DNA of 64,000 nucleotides from Ascarosepion bandense (GCA_037127315.1 JBBBDQ010001940.1:937001-1001000); one strand, 5' to 3'. Positions 13,501-28,500 are shown, counted from the first letter of the stretch. Made by a program: numbers and translations. The notes: generated by a model from the sequence alone, not told the origin.

Positions 13501-16500
13501 TTTCTGGCATGTGGAATTATCATTATTTACATCCAGGTTAGTTTGTTAAACAAGGCTAAATCCTCAATACCGCCTCTCTTCAATCAGTTTGAAGTCTTTT
13601 CATTAATGTTTTGCTCATAAATTCTCTTCCAGTTCTCTTAACTCGTCAGGAGTATTTTTATTGTTTCTATCTTAATTTCTGGCATGTGGAATTATCATTA
13701 TTTACATCCAGGTTAGTTTGTTAAACAAGGCTAAATCCTCACTACTGCCTTTCTTCAATCAGTTTGAAGTCTTTTCATTAATGTTTTGCTCATAAATTCT
13801 CTTCCAGTTCTCTTAACTCGTCAGGAGTATTTTTACCTGATTTTCCACCTACAACTATGTCTCTACTGTGCAATATACATAGAACTCTGTTCATGTTTTC
13901 CTCTATCATAACCCACACAAGGCATGTAAACTTGGTATCCCTGCTATTGTCTTAAAGAAATGTATTCTTAAATTGGTTCCTGTTCTCTTTAAACTCTACA
14001 ACAAATGCCTTTCTGCTTCTTGCTTTCCAGATTGTTGGAAATCATTTTCTGTAGTTCCTACCGTTTGATTTTTCAAATTATCAACTTGTTAGTCTTTTAC
14101 CAGTTTTTGGCAAAGTACAAGAGGCTCTAATCAACTCTGAATTGGTTAAGTATCTCTCTTCACACAGTGTTCTTTCAGACAAAGAATATAGTTTTCACTT
14201 CTCTAGGTCAAAACAGTTACACTGAAAGAGTCTGTCAAGTTTTAGATAAAAATGGTGAAGCTCAGGCTGTCACTTTTAATCTTGAAGGCATTTGACGGGG
14301 TTAGTTAAGCTAGTTTTTTACATTAGCTGAAAGGTTATGATGTCTTGATTTGATCCAATCTTTCTTAAGAAATCATGTAATGAAAGTCATATTGAACAGC
14401 CACTCTTTTAGATCCTTTCACATTAGTGTGGGTGCTGCACAGGGCTCTATCCTTGAACCTACTTTGTTTGTTATCTTCCTCAACAATCTTCCCAATACCG
14501 TCAATTCCCAACTCAGTATCTATTCTGATGATACAACTATTTACTCCTGTCTTAATAGTAAGTCTGATATATTTGATAAAGTGATCTTGAAAATGGTCTT
14601 CAATCAGTTATTAACTGGGGCAAGAAATTGCTTAAAAATGTTAGCACCTCCAAAACAAACGGCTGATTTTAGTCATCTTAGAGAACCATTTTGCTTTACA
14701 TCAGCATGGCTGATACAAGGTTCCATGAGAACAACTTATTGCAACTTTTTGGTCTCATATTTTCTACTGACATGAAGAGGAGGGATTATATTGAAACAAT
14801 TGTTAGGTCTGCTGATGGATTCACTGTGTCGTGCTAAACAATTTTCTTGCCAGAATTCATGTTTATAAATTTATCACTGTCCATGCAATGAATACTTTTA
14901 ACTGAATGTATGTATTTTTTATGTAAAAATCAAAACAAAAATCCTCCTTGATAATGGTTAAAAGAACAACTTAAAGATGTCAAATATACAGGGTGCAACA
15001 AATGAACTGTTGTCTAAATTACATATAAATGAAAATACTGACATCTCATTTCAACAGATATATTTACCAAAATTACACAAAATTATATTGAAATACTAAA
15101 GAGTAAATTTATTCAATAAAACTGTCATTGGCTTCAACCATAGCCTCCAGACACCTTTGGAATCTCATCTGGAAGGTCTTGTTTAAGTTTATGCTGCCAT
15201 AATCCTTGCCTTCAGTTCATCTTTGGTGTTAATAAGAAGTTTTGTTGGTCCCTTGCTCAACTGTGCTCCATGCATAATAATCAAAGTGGCTGAATTCTGG
15301 GAAGTTAGGTGACCAGATGTAAGGAGTGATGTGGTCACAGAAATTATCTGGCAACCATGACTGGGTTCTCCTGCTTGTATGGCATGGTGCAGAGTCCTGT
15401 TGCCAGACATAAGGTCTTTAAACAGCCATCCTCTTGACCCAGGGGAGCACCATCTTCTCAAGGCACTCCATGTTGAGTCAGATGCTCTGTGGGAAGATAA
15501 CTGGGGGCAAATGAATTTCTAATGTTGCCATCATTAGTGATCACTCCAAATATGTATGGGTATATCATTCAACTCTTTCTAAATCCTCTGCCTTGTCCTC
15601 AGATTGACACCTAAATACTCTGAAATGTTCGTATTAAAGCTTCCGACACGAATGCCAAGCAGTACAGCATACTATTTCCAAACTTCTGGCAGAGTGACAG
15701 ATGGTACCCAACTGACTCTACTATACAGTGCAGTTGACAAAATCAAAAACAATATGTGTGCATGAAATTAAAAATATAGAATGGCAACAATTTGTCCATT
15801 ATACACTGAACAGGACAATCAAACACGTTTTACATACTTTATATCTAAAAAAGAAAAAAAAATGATAGAAAAACTAGAAAAGTTAAATAAAAAAGTTAAT
15901 TGCAGTATGTTGTCAGTTGATTTAATAAAACTTACATATATATAGATTGTAATTTTGTTATTACAATGGTTTACAAAAACATTATAAACCATTGTAATAA
16001 CAAAATTATAATATTAAGCTCTACTTTGTATCGAGAACTCTTTATAAAAGTAAATGCTTGAACAGTTGGTGTTAATCTACCTGTTCTCTCACTTCCTTAT
16101 AACATATATATATATATATATATGCATACACACACACACAAACACACACAATTATAAAACACACAATGAGGGTCATTACAAGAGACAGTAATTAAAAGAA
16201 CAGATATACAGTTATTACATAAAATAATTTCTCACCTGAAATAGCTGCTGAATGCCAATTTCCTGCAGCAATTCCAATCATTTTCACACCTTCTAGTGCA
16301 TCAATTACTTGGAGACTATTTTGCATTCTTTCTGTTGTGCCAAGTCCTGTCTGGCCACGACTTGAATAATGTAAAATGATTAAACAAGGGAAATTATCTA
16401 TTTCGTATAAAAAAACAAAATGTTGATAAGTATTTTAATAAAAAAAAAATGTCAAAAAATTTATTTTATCTGTAAGGAATTTTGAAACATTAGTGAAGTG

Positions 16501-19500
16501 AATTTGTAAATAAAGCTATAAAACTTTTTCTCCTTGATTATAAATAAGTTAATATTAATTTTATTAGATGCTGAATAAAGAACAATAGCATATTTCATAA
16601 ATGGTGAATTGAATTACAGAGGAATAGGTACAATCTAGTCCTTTTATTATGACATTTTATAAAATAGGACCATAATCTTAACTGTTAAAGTAAAGAAGTA
16701 ACTCTGACAATAATTTGTATGAAACTGAGGTTAAGGTTCAATTGTCTGAAAATGTATTCACCGAATTATTATTTTCCACATGATGAAATGAGGGTTTGGG
16801 AGGGGTAACAGAAGAAAGCATGTTAAGAGTTACTAGGGATAAGAAGATGTGGAAGGACATGTTTGCCCATGGCCTGAAGGGACATGGCACATAGAAGAAG
16901 AAGAACTGTGTGTGTCTTAGTGGCATTATACTTTGCCTGAGATGAAAGGATTAAAAAAAAGGTGTAGCATCTTTCCGCACTATCTGATTACAATAAATAG
17001 AATTTATTACAAAGAATGTAAGTATGTTTCATATTTTCTTTATACACTTCCTGGTGATTATGCAGGAATTATATATACTTCGTCTAGTTATTGTACTTCT
17101 TTAATAATCTGGATGCCTTGAGACAGGAGTTGGAAAAATATGTTCAGATAATTCAAAATACCTAAATTATTGAAAGTAAAAGTCATTTTCTGAAAGAAAT
17201 TTAACATTTATATCAAATAACATTTTAAAACACTTTCTTCAAGGTTTTGTCCAGTTTATTTTTTGTGAAAAAATGTGTCAATTTTTGTATGTTTATCATA
17301 CTAACTGCCATAGCTAGATTAATGTTGATGCATTTGTAATGGAAGCTTCTGGTTGTCAAACATAATTATTGCTTCAGTGTTTGAAATTTAGCATTGGGGC
17401 AGATCAACTTCAACATGGGTAATATCATTATCATTCTTCTCTTTTTCAACATTTTCCAGCATGGGTTTAAGTTCATACAATACCCTTGTCACTTGTTGGG
17501 TCATTTGCATTAAATCAATGATTTATTTCTAGTACATTTCCATCAAAGCATGATTTTCTAAGTTCTCAAAATGCTTGTCTTAAATGAAATATTAGAATGG
17601 ATTCAGTTTGGATAATTGAAAACTGTTCAAATAAATACAAATTTTCACTTCATTTCACATTAAGAAAATCAAAGTATGTATAATTGAGGAAGTACTGTAT
17701 TTGCTTCACTTACTAATGGTTATAAACAGATTTATAGCAAAGATATGAGATACATGGCATAGCTTCTATTTTCACTTATAAAGGATTATTAATAAATGTT
17801 ATTGTAAAGATAATGAATTTCTAAGGATTATTAATAAATACTACTGTAAAGATGATTGATATAATGGCCTTTAGGATGAAAGCATTGGTTAGTAAATTTG
17901 GTAATATAATAATTGATTTCATTCCCTGGACCAGGTAGTACAGATATAATCTGACTCAGTGGAAACAGGACTAGCAATAGTTATATAAAATGGTTAACCA
18001 AGCAAGTTATCTCTAGACATAGACCACAGAATGAGAACAACACTGTCTTGTAGATTGAATAAAGGATTCAGTTTGAAATTCCCTGAAAGATATCTAGATC
18101 AACAGATATCTGAAATAGGCCATATTGCACAAGAGCCAAAATGTTGGGATCATAACAAAGATAAGAACATTAATCCGACAGTACTTTGTATAGCATCATT
18201 TTCTGATGATTATGGATAAATCATTGCCAACATCATACATACATGGAATTTTTCTTCACTTTCTAATGATTATAAATAGATCTTATTCCTAAGATTATAC
18301 ATACTTTGTAAAGCTGCTTTCTTCATAAGGTATCAGTTGGAAAACATACAATACTCTTGAATACATAAAAAAAAAAACAATGAAAAATCTTTTAAGATTA
18401 TTAGGAGACTGTTCTTGGAGTATTTTCAATTGAAACACTTAACAGCAGCTGAAAGTTTCCAGTTTTATAGTGTTAACACTATAAAAGTGGTAATTTTACA
18501 GTTGCAAAGGGCAAAAGCTGCAGTGAGACCGTCTGCAATTTTAGGACACATTTAAAACATTTATCATTGTTGTAACCTCATTGGTTATTGTTGTGACCTA
18601 AAAGGTTACTGATGTGTTGTGGTATCACATGGTTGTATTGTCTTCGGTCTTGGTATATTACTTCAGTTACTTGCGGATTTGTAGTAATAGTTATTACTTG
18701 TTATGGTGCCCTATCTATAGGAATGAACTCTTCCTCCGTCAATAAATACTAACCTGCATGACTTCTGGGGAGGCAGTCAGGAGGCAGCTGAGAGACAGTC
18801 TAGAGACAGTCGAGACACAGCGTAACTATACAGTTCAGACCTACACTTCTATTTGCTGATTACTAACACTCTTACTTGTATATATGTTCTGTTACTCTAA
18901 TACAATGTTTGAACTTACCTGCTTGTTTCTGTGTCTTTTCCTCTTGACCCAAACAGGTCACAACAACTTGGCGATAAAGATTCACCACAACATTACAATG
19001 AGGTGATATTCTGGTATTTTGCTATGTGCAAGATAGTTATTCGCATATCTTGCAAATAGTACTGTGTTAAGAGGTTTCTCCTGAGTAATCTACTCAAGGG
19101 CTAAATAATATTATACAGTGAACACTGAATTCTGCTACTCGTAATATGGTTGATCCTCAGTTGATCCACTGAGTTGATTCCCTCGGTTGATCCACTCAGA
19201 CTTCTGTCTAGTGCTTAATATAGGTTATTATCATGGTCAAATGATCCCCAGTGGAATAATCCATTCTTATAGTTTCATTTGTTATCTGATGATCAGCATT
19301 CAACTTCACATGTCGAAACTTCTTTCTACATGACAATCATCTGCTTGAAAGTTTGAGATATTTTTTAATAGAGCCCTATGGAAAATTTGCTTGTAGCTTC
19401 AAAGTGGCTGAGGTTATGGGCTTAGCCACTTCCTGATGTTGCTCATATTAAAATTGTGAATACTGGCATCATACATAAAATGCCTTCTTCCAATTACAAA

Positions 19501-22500
19501 ACTGTTAACAATGTGCAGTAACCTGGGGAATTGTGTTTTGGAAAATAGCATGTGTGGAATATTAAGTATGTGGAAAATTTTGTTTTAACTATCAAAAGAG
19601 GAAATATTTTTCAAAACAATGTAAGGAAAGTAAGCAGAAAAGTCAGCTGCCTTTTCTGTCACAGAATGAAGAAAATTTTATACGAATATATGCAGTGGAT
19701 ATTGTCTCAGAATGAGAAATTGAAGAGATGAGTTCAAATTCCAGTTGAATTTGTTGCATTCACTTACATGCAAATATCCTTGGGAAAGGAATTAATCCAT
19801 CTCTTCTCCTTCCAGCTATGGACAGATTGGGTTCTATAGCCTTACTTGGTAACCAGTCTAACACAGAAAGAAATGGCAACCTACTGTGAGAAAATCTTCT
19901 GCCTAATTAATCATGGATTAAAAGAGACATGATCTTCTAAGAGTGTATCATGTATGGCACTTAACTGACTGTTACTTTGCCTGGAGGATAAAGGTATTCG
20001 CATAGGGTCAACACCCCTACCTGTCAAAAAGGCAAGCTACAGAAGCATTGACGATCCCTTGTTGATGATCCACTGGGAGCAATGGGGTTAGAGAGAAATT
20101 TTATACACTATAGGCCAAAAGTTTTGGGGGTCACCCTCTGTATTTAATCTAAACTTATTTATAAATGGAACTTTGTCTGTGTGTGTGTGTGTGTGTGTCT
20201 GTGTGTCCGTTACCTATAGACTCCGAAACAGCTGAACCGATTTTCTTGAAAATTTACACAGTTGTACTATAAGTGTCTGTGAGTGTTCTTAGCTAGGTTT
20301 TGTGTCGAGGTACCACCGATAAATATCGAAAATCGATAATTGAAAAAATTGGGTTATAGAAGGAGTGGTCCGATTTTAATCAAATTTGATACACTCATAG
20401 ACAAAGACATAAGAAACGATATTCAGAAGTTTCAAGGTTGTAGTTCTTACAATAGTGCAGAAAATCGATAATATATATATATATATAAGGCAAGATGTTT
20501 GTGTGTGTGTCTGTTTATTTGCCTGTATGTCTGTATTTTTTCAGCCCTTTTATTTTAGTTTTTGCTTTGGATTTGGCCCTAAGTAGGTATAATTGTAGTT
20601 CTTAGTCTCAGCCATGATACCATTTACTCAGAGGACTTATTTAGCCTTCAAAATTCAGTTTATGATGAAAAAACTTATTTGATATCGATACCAGGAAATC
20701 AAAATTTGACTTACATCCATTCATTTTTCTTTCAGTCTATGGTTTCACTTTAACTGGAAATAACTATTGCTTTTTAGTCTTTCGTGCCAACATCCAAAGA
20801 GTCTGAGCTCCAGGAGTATGGATTAGTTTTAAAGCTTTCATTACACCTGAGCAACGCCAGGCTATACTGCTAGTAATTAATAAGTTTCATGCCTTCTTTG
20901 GTTTAATTAACTTCTTCTAACTAGGATGTTGAAACTATTCAGTACATAGTGTTCAATTTTTTAGAGAGGATTACCTACAATTTTGAATCCCCCAACCCTA
21001 AGATTATCATTAACTAGCAAAGTAGATTAGGGAAAAAGAGCTAAAATTTAAAAGGAAACTTTATGCAGTAGTGGATTAGTACTTGACTCCCCACTTTCCT
21101 GCCTTAATGAAATTCAAGTTATGTGGCCTTATGGAGGGGGTGACTTATTTCCCACCCTGCAGCCTCTTTTTCACAAACACATTGTCATATACCTATCCCT
21201 ACTCTATCATTATTTCTGTGTCAAATGCTTGGATAAGCTACATTTTTTAGTTCCACCAGTTCAGACTTTTATAGCTAAGATCTGACATGCTGCATCACTA
21301 AGAGTAAAACCACCCTCATTCCTTCTGTATTTCAATTGTAAGGTGGAAGTTTTACTCAACTTTTACTCAAAAACATCTTTGTAAAAAGACTTCCATGTGG
21401 AAGCTTCCATAAACTGAGTCTCATATTAAGTGAGCATTAATAAAAAAAAATTAATATGATTTGGAAGTATTGGTTTTCTTCTTCTTCTATGTGCCCTGTC
21501 CCTTCAGGACGTGGGTGATCATAGCTTTCCACATTTCCCTATCCCTGGTGGCTCTGAGCACACCTTCTCCTGTTACACCGTGCAATCCTCGTTCTGTCAT
21601 CCACCTGATTAGGTCCTTCAAATATGTTATCCATTGCTTTCCCCTGTCTCTTCTTCCCTCTATCTAGCCTGTTAGTATCAAGTTCTCCAGGCCCTCCTTC
21701 CTCATTGCATGTCCCAGGAACTTCAGCTGTCTCTTCCTGATGCTCAGTATTAATTTCCTTTTTGTTTCCATCATTTCCAAGACCTCATCATTGCTCACAT
21801 GCTCGATCCATGAGATTTGCAGCATCCTTCTGTAGAACCACATTTCAGTTGCTTCAAGTTTTTCCTTCGTCTTTGATGATATTGTCCAGCATTCACTGTC
21901 ATATTAAAGGATGGACATCATGTAGCAATCCAGTACTCTCTTCCTAGTTTCTAGCAAAATTGTCCTGTTTCTTAATACCTTACTCAACTTCTGGAATGCT
22001 TCCTCCTCCATGCCAATTTGCCTTCAGATTTCTGTGTCGCACTTTCCGTCCTCTGTTATAATGCTTCCCAGGTATTTACATTTTTGTACCTGGTATCCCT
22101 GACCTGTATTTGGCATTTTGGGCTGCCCTTTTTACTGATGACCATGCATTCAGTTTTCGTGCAGTTTCTTTCTACTTCTTTCTTCTGCTACCTTCTGTAG
22201 GAGGTCTTGTAGTTTCCTTTCTGTGTCTGCTATCAGCACTGTATCATCTGCATACCTTAGGTTGTTTAAATTGTGACCTCCAATTACGAATCCAGACATA
22301 ACTTCTAGGGTCCTCAAGATATTCTTGCTGTACAAGTTGAACAGATCTGGTGAAAAGATACATACTTGTCTTATGCCCCTTTCTATCTTTGTATATCTAC
22401 TCAATTCATTACCTGTCCATATGTAAGCGGTTTGCTGCCATTAAAGATTCTTTATTACTCATCAAGGTTTTCCCAAATATGTCCAGGCTGCCAAGCATCT

Positions 22501-25500
22501 CTATCAGTTCTTTGTGGCGTATTTTGTCAAATGCCTTCGCATAATCAATAAAGCCCAGGTATAAGTCCTTCTTCATTTGTACTGCCCTTTTGGAGAGCAT
22601 CCTAATCATAAATATGGCATTCCTTGTTCCTGTGTCTTTAACGAAACCACACTGTTCTTGTCCTACCTGTGGCCTGATTCTGCTTCTCGCTCTATTCGTC
22701 AGGATTTAGATGATCAGTTTTGTTATATGGCTCATTAAACTGATGGTTCTGTGACCAGGCTTAATTAGAAACAGGGATGTAAACAACTTACAGCATGAAT
22801 TTCCAAAACTTTTTGAGTTTGAATTGGGTACCTTGAAAAATACAAGTGTAATGTTAAATGTCAAACCAAACAGTATCCAACATTTTTATGACAGCTCAAT
22901 CTATACCACAAGACTTCCAAGAGAAAGTAGAGACTGAGTTGGACTATAAGGTTTCTGGTTTTAATATTGTATTTATTTCTATACTAGGCTTACCACTGCT
23001 GCTGCTACCTGTCTTAGACAAGGAAGAACACTGGAGAGTTAGAAATCTGAAAGAATCAGCGCATATGCTATGTTATGAGGGTTTCCTCAGTAGGCTTAGC
23101 ATAGTAATAAATACAATATGAGAGCCAATAATAGAGAAAGAAAGATAAATAACAGGAAAAACTTAGAAATAGAAAAATATCCTATTCCAGATACTGACAA
23201 CCTATATTACAATGCAGAAATCCCCAAACTTTGACCCTCCAGGCGTATCAATAATTATTATTTTTTATTTAAGGGTAGAAACTTCTTTAATTTTTCCTTC
23301 ATTGTTCTTTCTTAGAAAAATTAATTCAGATTGATATTTGGTTGGAAATTGGTGAGTTTTAGTCATAAGTCATTATGTTTTATTTATCCCCCCCCCCCCC
23401 AACTGACCCACTTCTGAATTACCAGTTATTTATCAACAACCCCTGTATATGCTCATCAACACCAAGTGATTACTTTAGTTTAGGGAAGCATCCTCTCAGA
23501 AATCTGTTCCACATTGTAACAGTTTAAGGAAAGAAGCTGTCTGAGAAGAACCTCCACATTACAAATAGAATACAAACCAAATGAGGATGTGCCAACTTGG
23601 TGCTCATGACATGAACAGAAATGTTAGTAACAGGCAGAATAGGAGAACATTGAGTTTAAGATTCCAAGTTCTAGATTCAGGATTGTCCCACAGAACATTA
23701 ACTGAGTGGATTAAAGCATTAGTTTGAGAATTTGGTTACATAGTAATTGTGAGTTCAATCTCAGTGCCAGATAGTGCAAGCTTAGATTCTGTGGCAACAA
23801 AGTGATCAATAACTGAACAGCATTAAATAAGAACAAGATGGGATATTCTGTGAATAATCTACCTCCGTAGATTAAAGAAAAGGATTCAGTTCAATATTTC
23901 ATTAAGGTTATCTCAATCAACAAACACCTGAAGAAGGTTGGATGACACCACAGCCAAAATGCTTTGATAATAACAACAAAGATGAGGATAATAGTCCAAC
24001 TATAAATAATGTATATAAGCATTTCACTTATAAACCATTTTGTATACATATTAAATAAGAATTTAATTGCTGAAGAAGTTCATTTCCTTGCTTACACTTA
24101 TCTAATGAACTCTTTTCTGGCTTCTTACTTTCCTGTCAATTATGATAACCTTGATATAAGAGAGTTGTTGAAATTAGATAAAAGTTATCTTATATCCGGG
24201 TTTCTCTTATGTCTGGTTTTTGTCTGTTTTATATATATTACCACAGGCTCTAGTTTTGGGACCTGAATAATATCTCTTATATACGGGTTTCTCTTATATT
24301 CGGGTTATACTGAAAAAATTCAAATGCAATTTCAGTTGTCATTTTCTGTCTCCTTGAATCCTATTATTTTATTCTCCTCTATCTTTAATAACATTTTCTC
24401 AGTTCCTTTCACTTTCAGTAACCTCTTGTGTCTTAGTAGCTTTATTCTCTTACTTTGGGTGAAATAATTATAAGAAATTAAAGACTAATTGTATTTAACA
24501 TTGTTGAAATGATAACAATGAAGAATGGTTTGAATCCCTGACAAATCATTAAAATTATTAGATTTTTAAAAAAATATTCTCTAATAATGACTTGATTTCA
24601 TTTATTAAAGAAAGTAAAATATTTTAGCACAAAGCATTCATACCTCCCAATGCCATAGGAAAGAACAGATCCAAACTCAGACAACATCAGAACATGTTCA
24701 ACACCACAAGCAACACTTGTTATTTTTGTTTTGCATGGAAAAGGTCGATATGCAAAACATACCTCTTCATCTGTTTGTGATCGGTTAATTTCAACAGGAA
24801 TTCCATCTTCTGAAGAAAAATAATAATATAAAAGTTTAATCTATTACTTCTAATCTAGAATTTAATTTGTTGATGTAATGAATAGGTAATGAATATGTAT
24901 ACACCTTGGCTCCCCTCACTGGTATCAGCTATAAATACAGACAAAAGCAAGGACGTCCAGAGTGAGTGAGAGAGATTTACCAGTCTTCCACCAGAGATTT
25001 ATTGGTCTACGTCCATAGCTCTACTACGATTATTGACTATGCCTACATCTCAGGATACTGCACATGAGGATTACATCTAAGTACTAGATGACCTACCTGG
25101 TTACATTTGCCTAAACCACTTCATGACCTGGTATTGATATATATCCCATTTCAGGACATATCATTTGTATAATGTATATGGGTATGGTTAAGGAAGTATG
25201 AAAGTTGAAAGAATTATTAATGTAGCTATCAAATGATGTACATTTCTGTAATAAACAATAGGAGTAATTTTACTGCAATTTCAGGAAGGTACAATCCTTG
25301 TTCAAAAAGACAAAATAGGCTAGTGAAGAAAATAATTGGTAAGTGTTACTAAAAGATACAAGAAGTGAATAAAATATCTAAATGCATTTCAATTTAACTC
25401 ATTTAGAAAATCAATATGAACTGTGAAAGATTTGTGTTGGCTGGCCAAATTTTTGAAAGAAAACATTATTATATACTAGAAAATTTCCTAGTTTTCCTAT

Positions 25501-28500
25501 TTTAATTTTCTGATGAATTTTAATTCTAAAGTTAATGCCGAGTAAGTTCATGGCAAGTTCTACAACAATACATTACAATATCCATATAAGTTCCCTTATC
25601 ACATTATTTGAGCTTAACAACTTTAACAAAATATTGTAATAACAATCATTAGTATTGTTAAAACTTGCTACAAACAGTTATAATATTATGTCTCAACAGA
25701 CTCCAATGGTACTCTAACAAACACTCTACCAAAACTCATGCTGAACTCTCTTTAAGTTCTTTATTTAAGCCATCTTGCCAAGTCCATTTGTCTTGCCAGA
25801 GTGTGTCTTGTTTACTCCACAACATTAACCCTTTTGAATTTTTTTATTTTCTTAAATATTTAATTTCATTTCTTAGTATTCACCACATCCTGTTTTTGGT
25901 TACTTTGTCATGTACTAGCATTTTCCGTATATTTCCTCTTTCTAATACTCATATTTATATATCTAACAAAATTTTTGGGTGTTGGTACGTCAAAGACATC
26001 GTATAAACTTGCATCAGTTCTTTTTTCTTGCAGGCCTTTTTTCAGTAAACCTTTTCTTTAACCAATCCCAGTGCCTTTTGTGTTCCCATTTTTTTCTTTT
26101 ATCATATAAATCATTTTTCTAATTTGTGACCTTATTATGCTGCTTTCCATATTTCTTTTCGATTTTTATATATCTTAAAAAACACTTTTTCGCTCATTTT
26201 GAAAAATTTTGTGTCTTTTTTGTTATCTGTTCTTATTCATTTTTGACCTGGTAATAACTTTTTTATTGTGAACATCAATTCTGCCAGTGATATGCCTGTT
26301 GGTGTATTGAAATTGGCATTATCCAGTATACTCTCAAGAATTTTGTAGTGTTTCTTCACTCACATTTTCATTACTTGTTTTTTTCAAAGCTCTCTTAAAA
26401 GTACCCACAAACCATTCAGTTTCTCCATTTGACCTTAAGTAATACAACGAGGTAGTAATATGTTCAATTGAGAATATTTTACAAAATTCTTTAAATTTAT
26501 AAACAGTGAATTGTGTATTGTTATCCAACAATATGATATCTGGTATTCACTGTAACTATGGAAATTTATTTTTGCACTTACAAATTTCAGGCAACTTAGT
26601 AAAACTATCCACTACTACAAGATAATGCAATCTGTTTAGTGAACCTGCAAAATCTATGTCCAGTCTTGACCAAGGAGTATCTGTCATTGGCCATGATTGT
26701 AATTTCATTGTAGGTAATTTTGCTGCCCGAGCACATCTGCTACAGGCTTTTACTAATTTTTCAATGATTTGATCCCTTTTGGTCCAGTATATATAACTTC
26801 TCATGAGAGATTTCATCCTAGAATTTCCTGGATGTCCACTATGAAATTAATTTAAGATCCACTTTAATAGCTGAGTAATGTTTGTTGGAGACGGCATATT
26901 CTTAATTGTACTTGCCTTCGACAGATCTTGTTGACAACCATTTGTGTCAATAATTTGTCCTAACACATCACTCAATAAGTCCCGGGCCTGATATATAGAT
27001 GGCACCACTAATAAAAAAATCCATGATTTTTTATATGATTTTTATGAAGTACTAACCTTCAAATGGCATGTGACAAAATTTGGACCTAATCAGATTATTA
27101 GTTTACAAATTACAGTTATTTAAGTGAAGCTACTGTTGCAAATTTTCAAAACAATGGAAAAATCTTAATTACGTGTGTTGATAAACCAGTACTTTCTTAA
27201 GGAAAAAAATACTGTTTAAGCAAAGTAATGGCTTGATAAGTGTTATTTGGGCTCTGCTCCATCTGAAACAACAGTTAAGGGGGGTGTATGCTGACTTTAA
27301 ACACGGTCATACAGACACTAATGATGCTGAATGCTCAAGTCACCCAAAATCGGCAGTTGTCTCGGAAAACACCAAAAAAATCCACAAACTTGTTTTGGCT
27401 GATCGTAAATTGAAGTTGCATGAGATAGCAGAAGAGCTGAACATATCAGAAGGCAGTGTATTCACCATTTTGCATGAATATTTGGCAATGAGAAAGCTGT
27501 GTGCGAAGTGGGTGCCGTGCTTGCTCACAGTTGATCAAAAACAACAACACATTGTTTATTCAGAGCATTGTTTGCAACTGTTTCAACACAATAAGTAGGA
27601 GTTTTTGTGTAAATGTGTGACAATGGATAAATCATGAATCGACCACTCCACTCCAGAGTCAAATTGGCAGTCAGCTGAGTGGACAGTAGCAGGTGAAAGC
27701 CATTTAAAGCGACCAAAGATGCAAACATCACCAGGCAAGGTTTTGGCCTCCATATTTTGGAATGTGCAAAGTATTTTGTTCATTGATTACCTTGGGAAAG
27801 AAAGAATCATCAACAGCAAATATTATATAGCATTATTGGTGTGTTTGAAGAAAGAAATCATCAAAAAACAGCCACAAATGAAGAAGAAAAAAGTGATCTC
27901 TCACTAAGACAACACACTATGTCACAAGTTGGTTGCAACGATGACAAAACTATATTAATTGCATTTCAAATTGCTTTCAGAGCCACCCTATTCTCCAGAT
28001 CTGGCCCCTAGTGACTACTGGCTATTTGTAGACCTCAAAAAAATGCTCCCGGGAAAGAGATTTGGCACCAAGTGATATCAAAAACTGAGGCATATTTTGA
28101 GGCCAAAGACAAATCATTCTACAAAAAAGGCATCAAATTGTTAGAGAAGTATTGGAAACAGTGTATCAACCTAGACGGAGACTATGTTAATGAATAAAGT
28201 TGAATTTTGCCTAAAATTTGTTTTATTAGTTAGGCCTGGAACTTATTTAGTAATGTGTTAGTTACTTGATTTTTGGCAAAAACAATTTGAACTTTTCCTC
28301 ACTGATTTTGAACCCGTATTCTCATATTTTTCAAAAAATTTTTTTACATGTTTGCTGTGTTGTTCCTTAGATAGACTTACAAAAGAAAATCAGTTGAACT
28401 CATACAATCCCTTGTGCATATTTATTGTTAATAACACTGAACATTCAGTCAGTACTGAATAAGATTGTAGTATTTTTTGACACATTATCCTTAGATTTTA

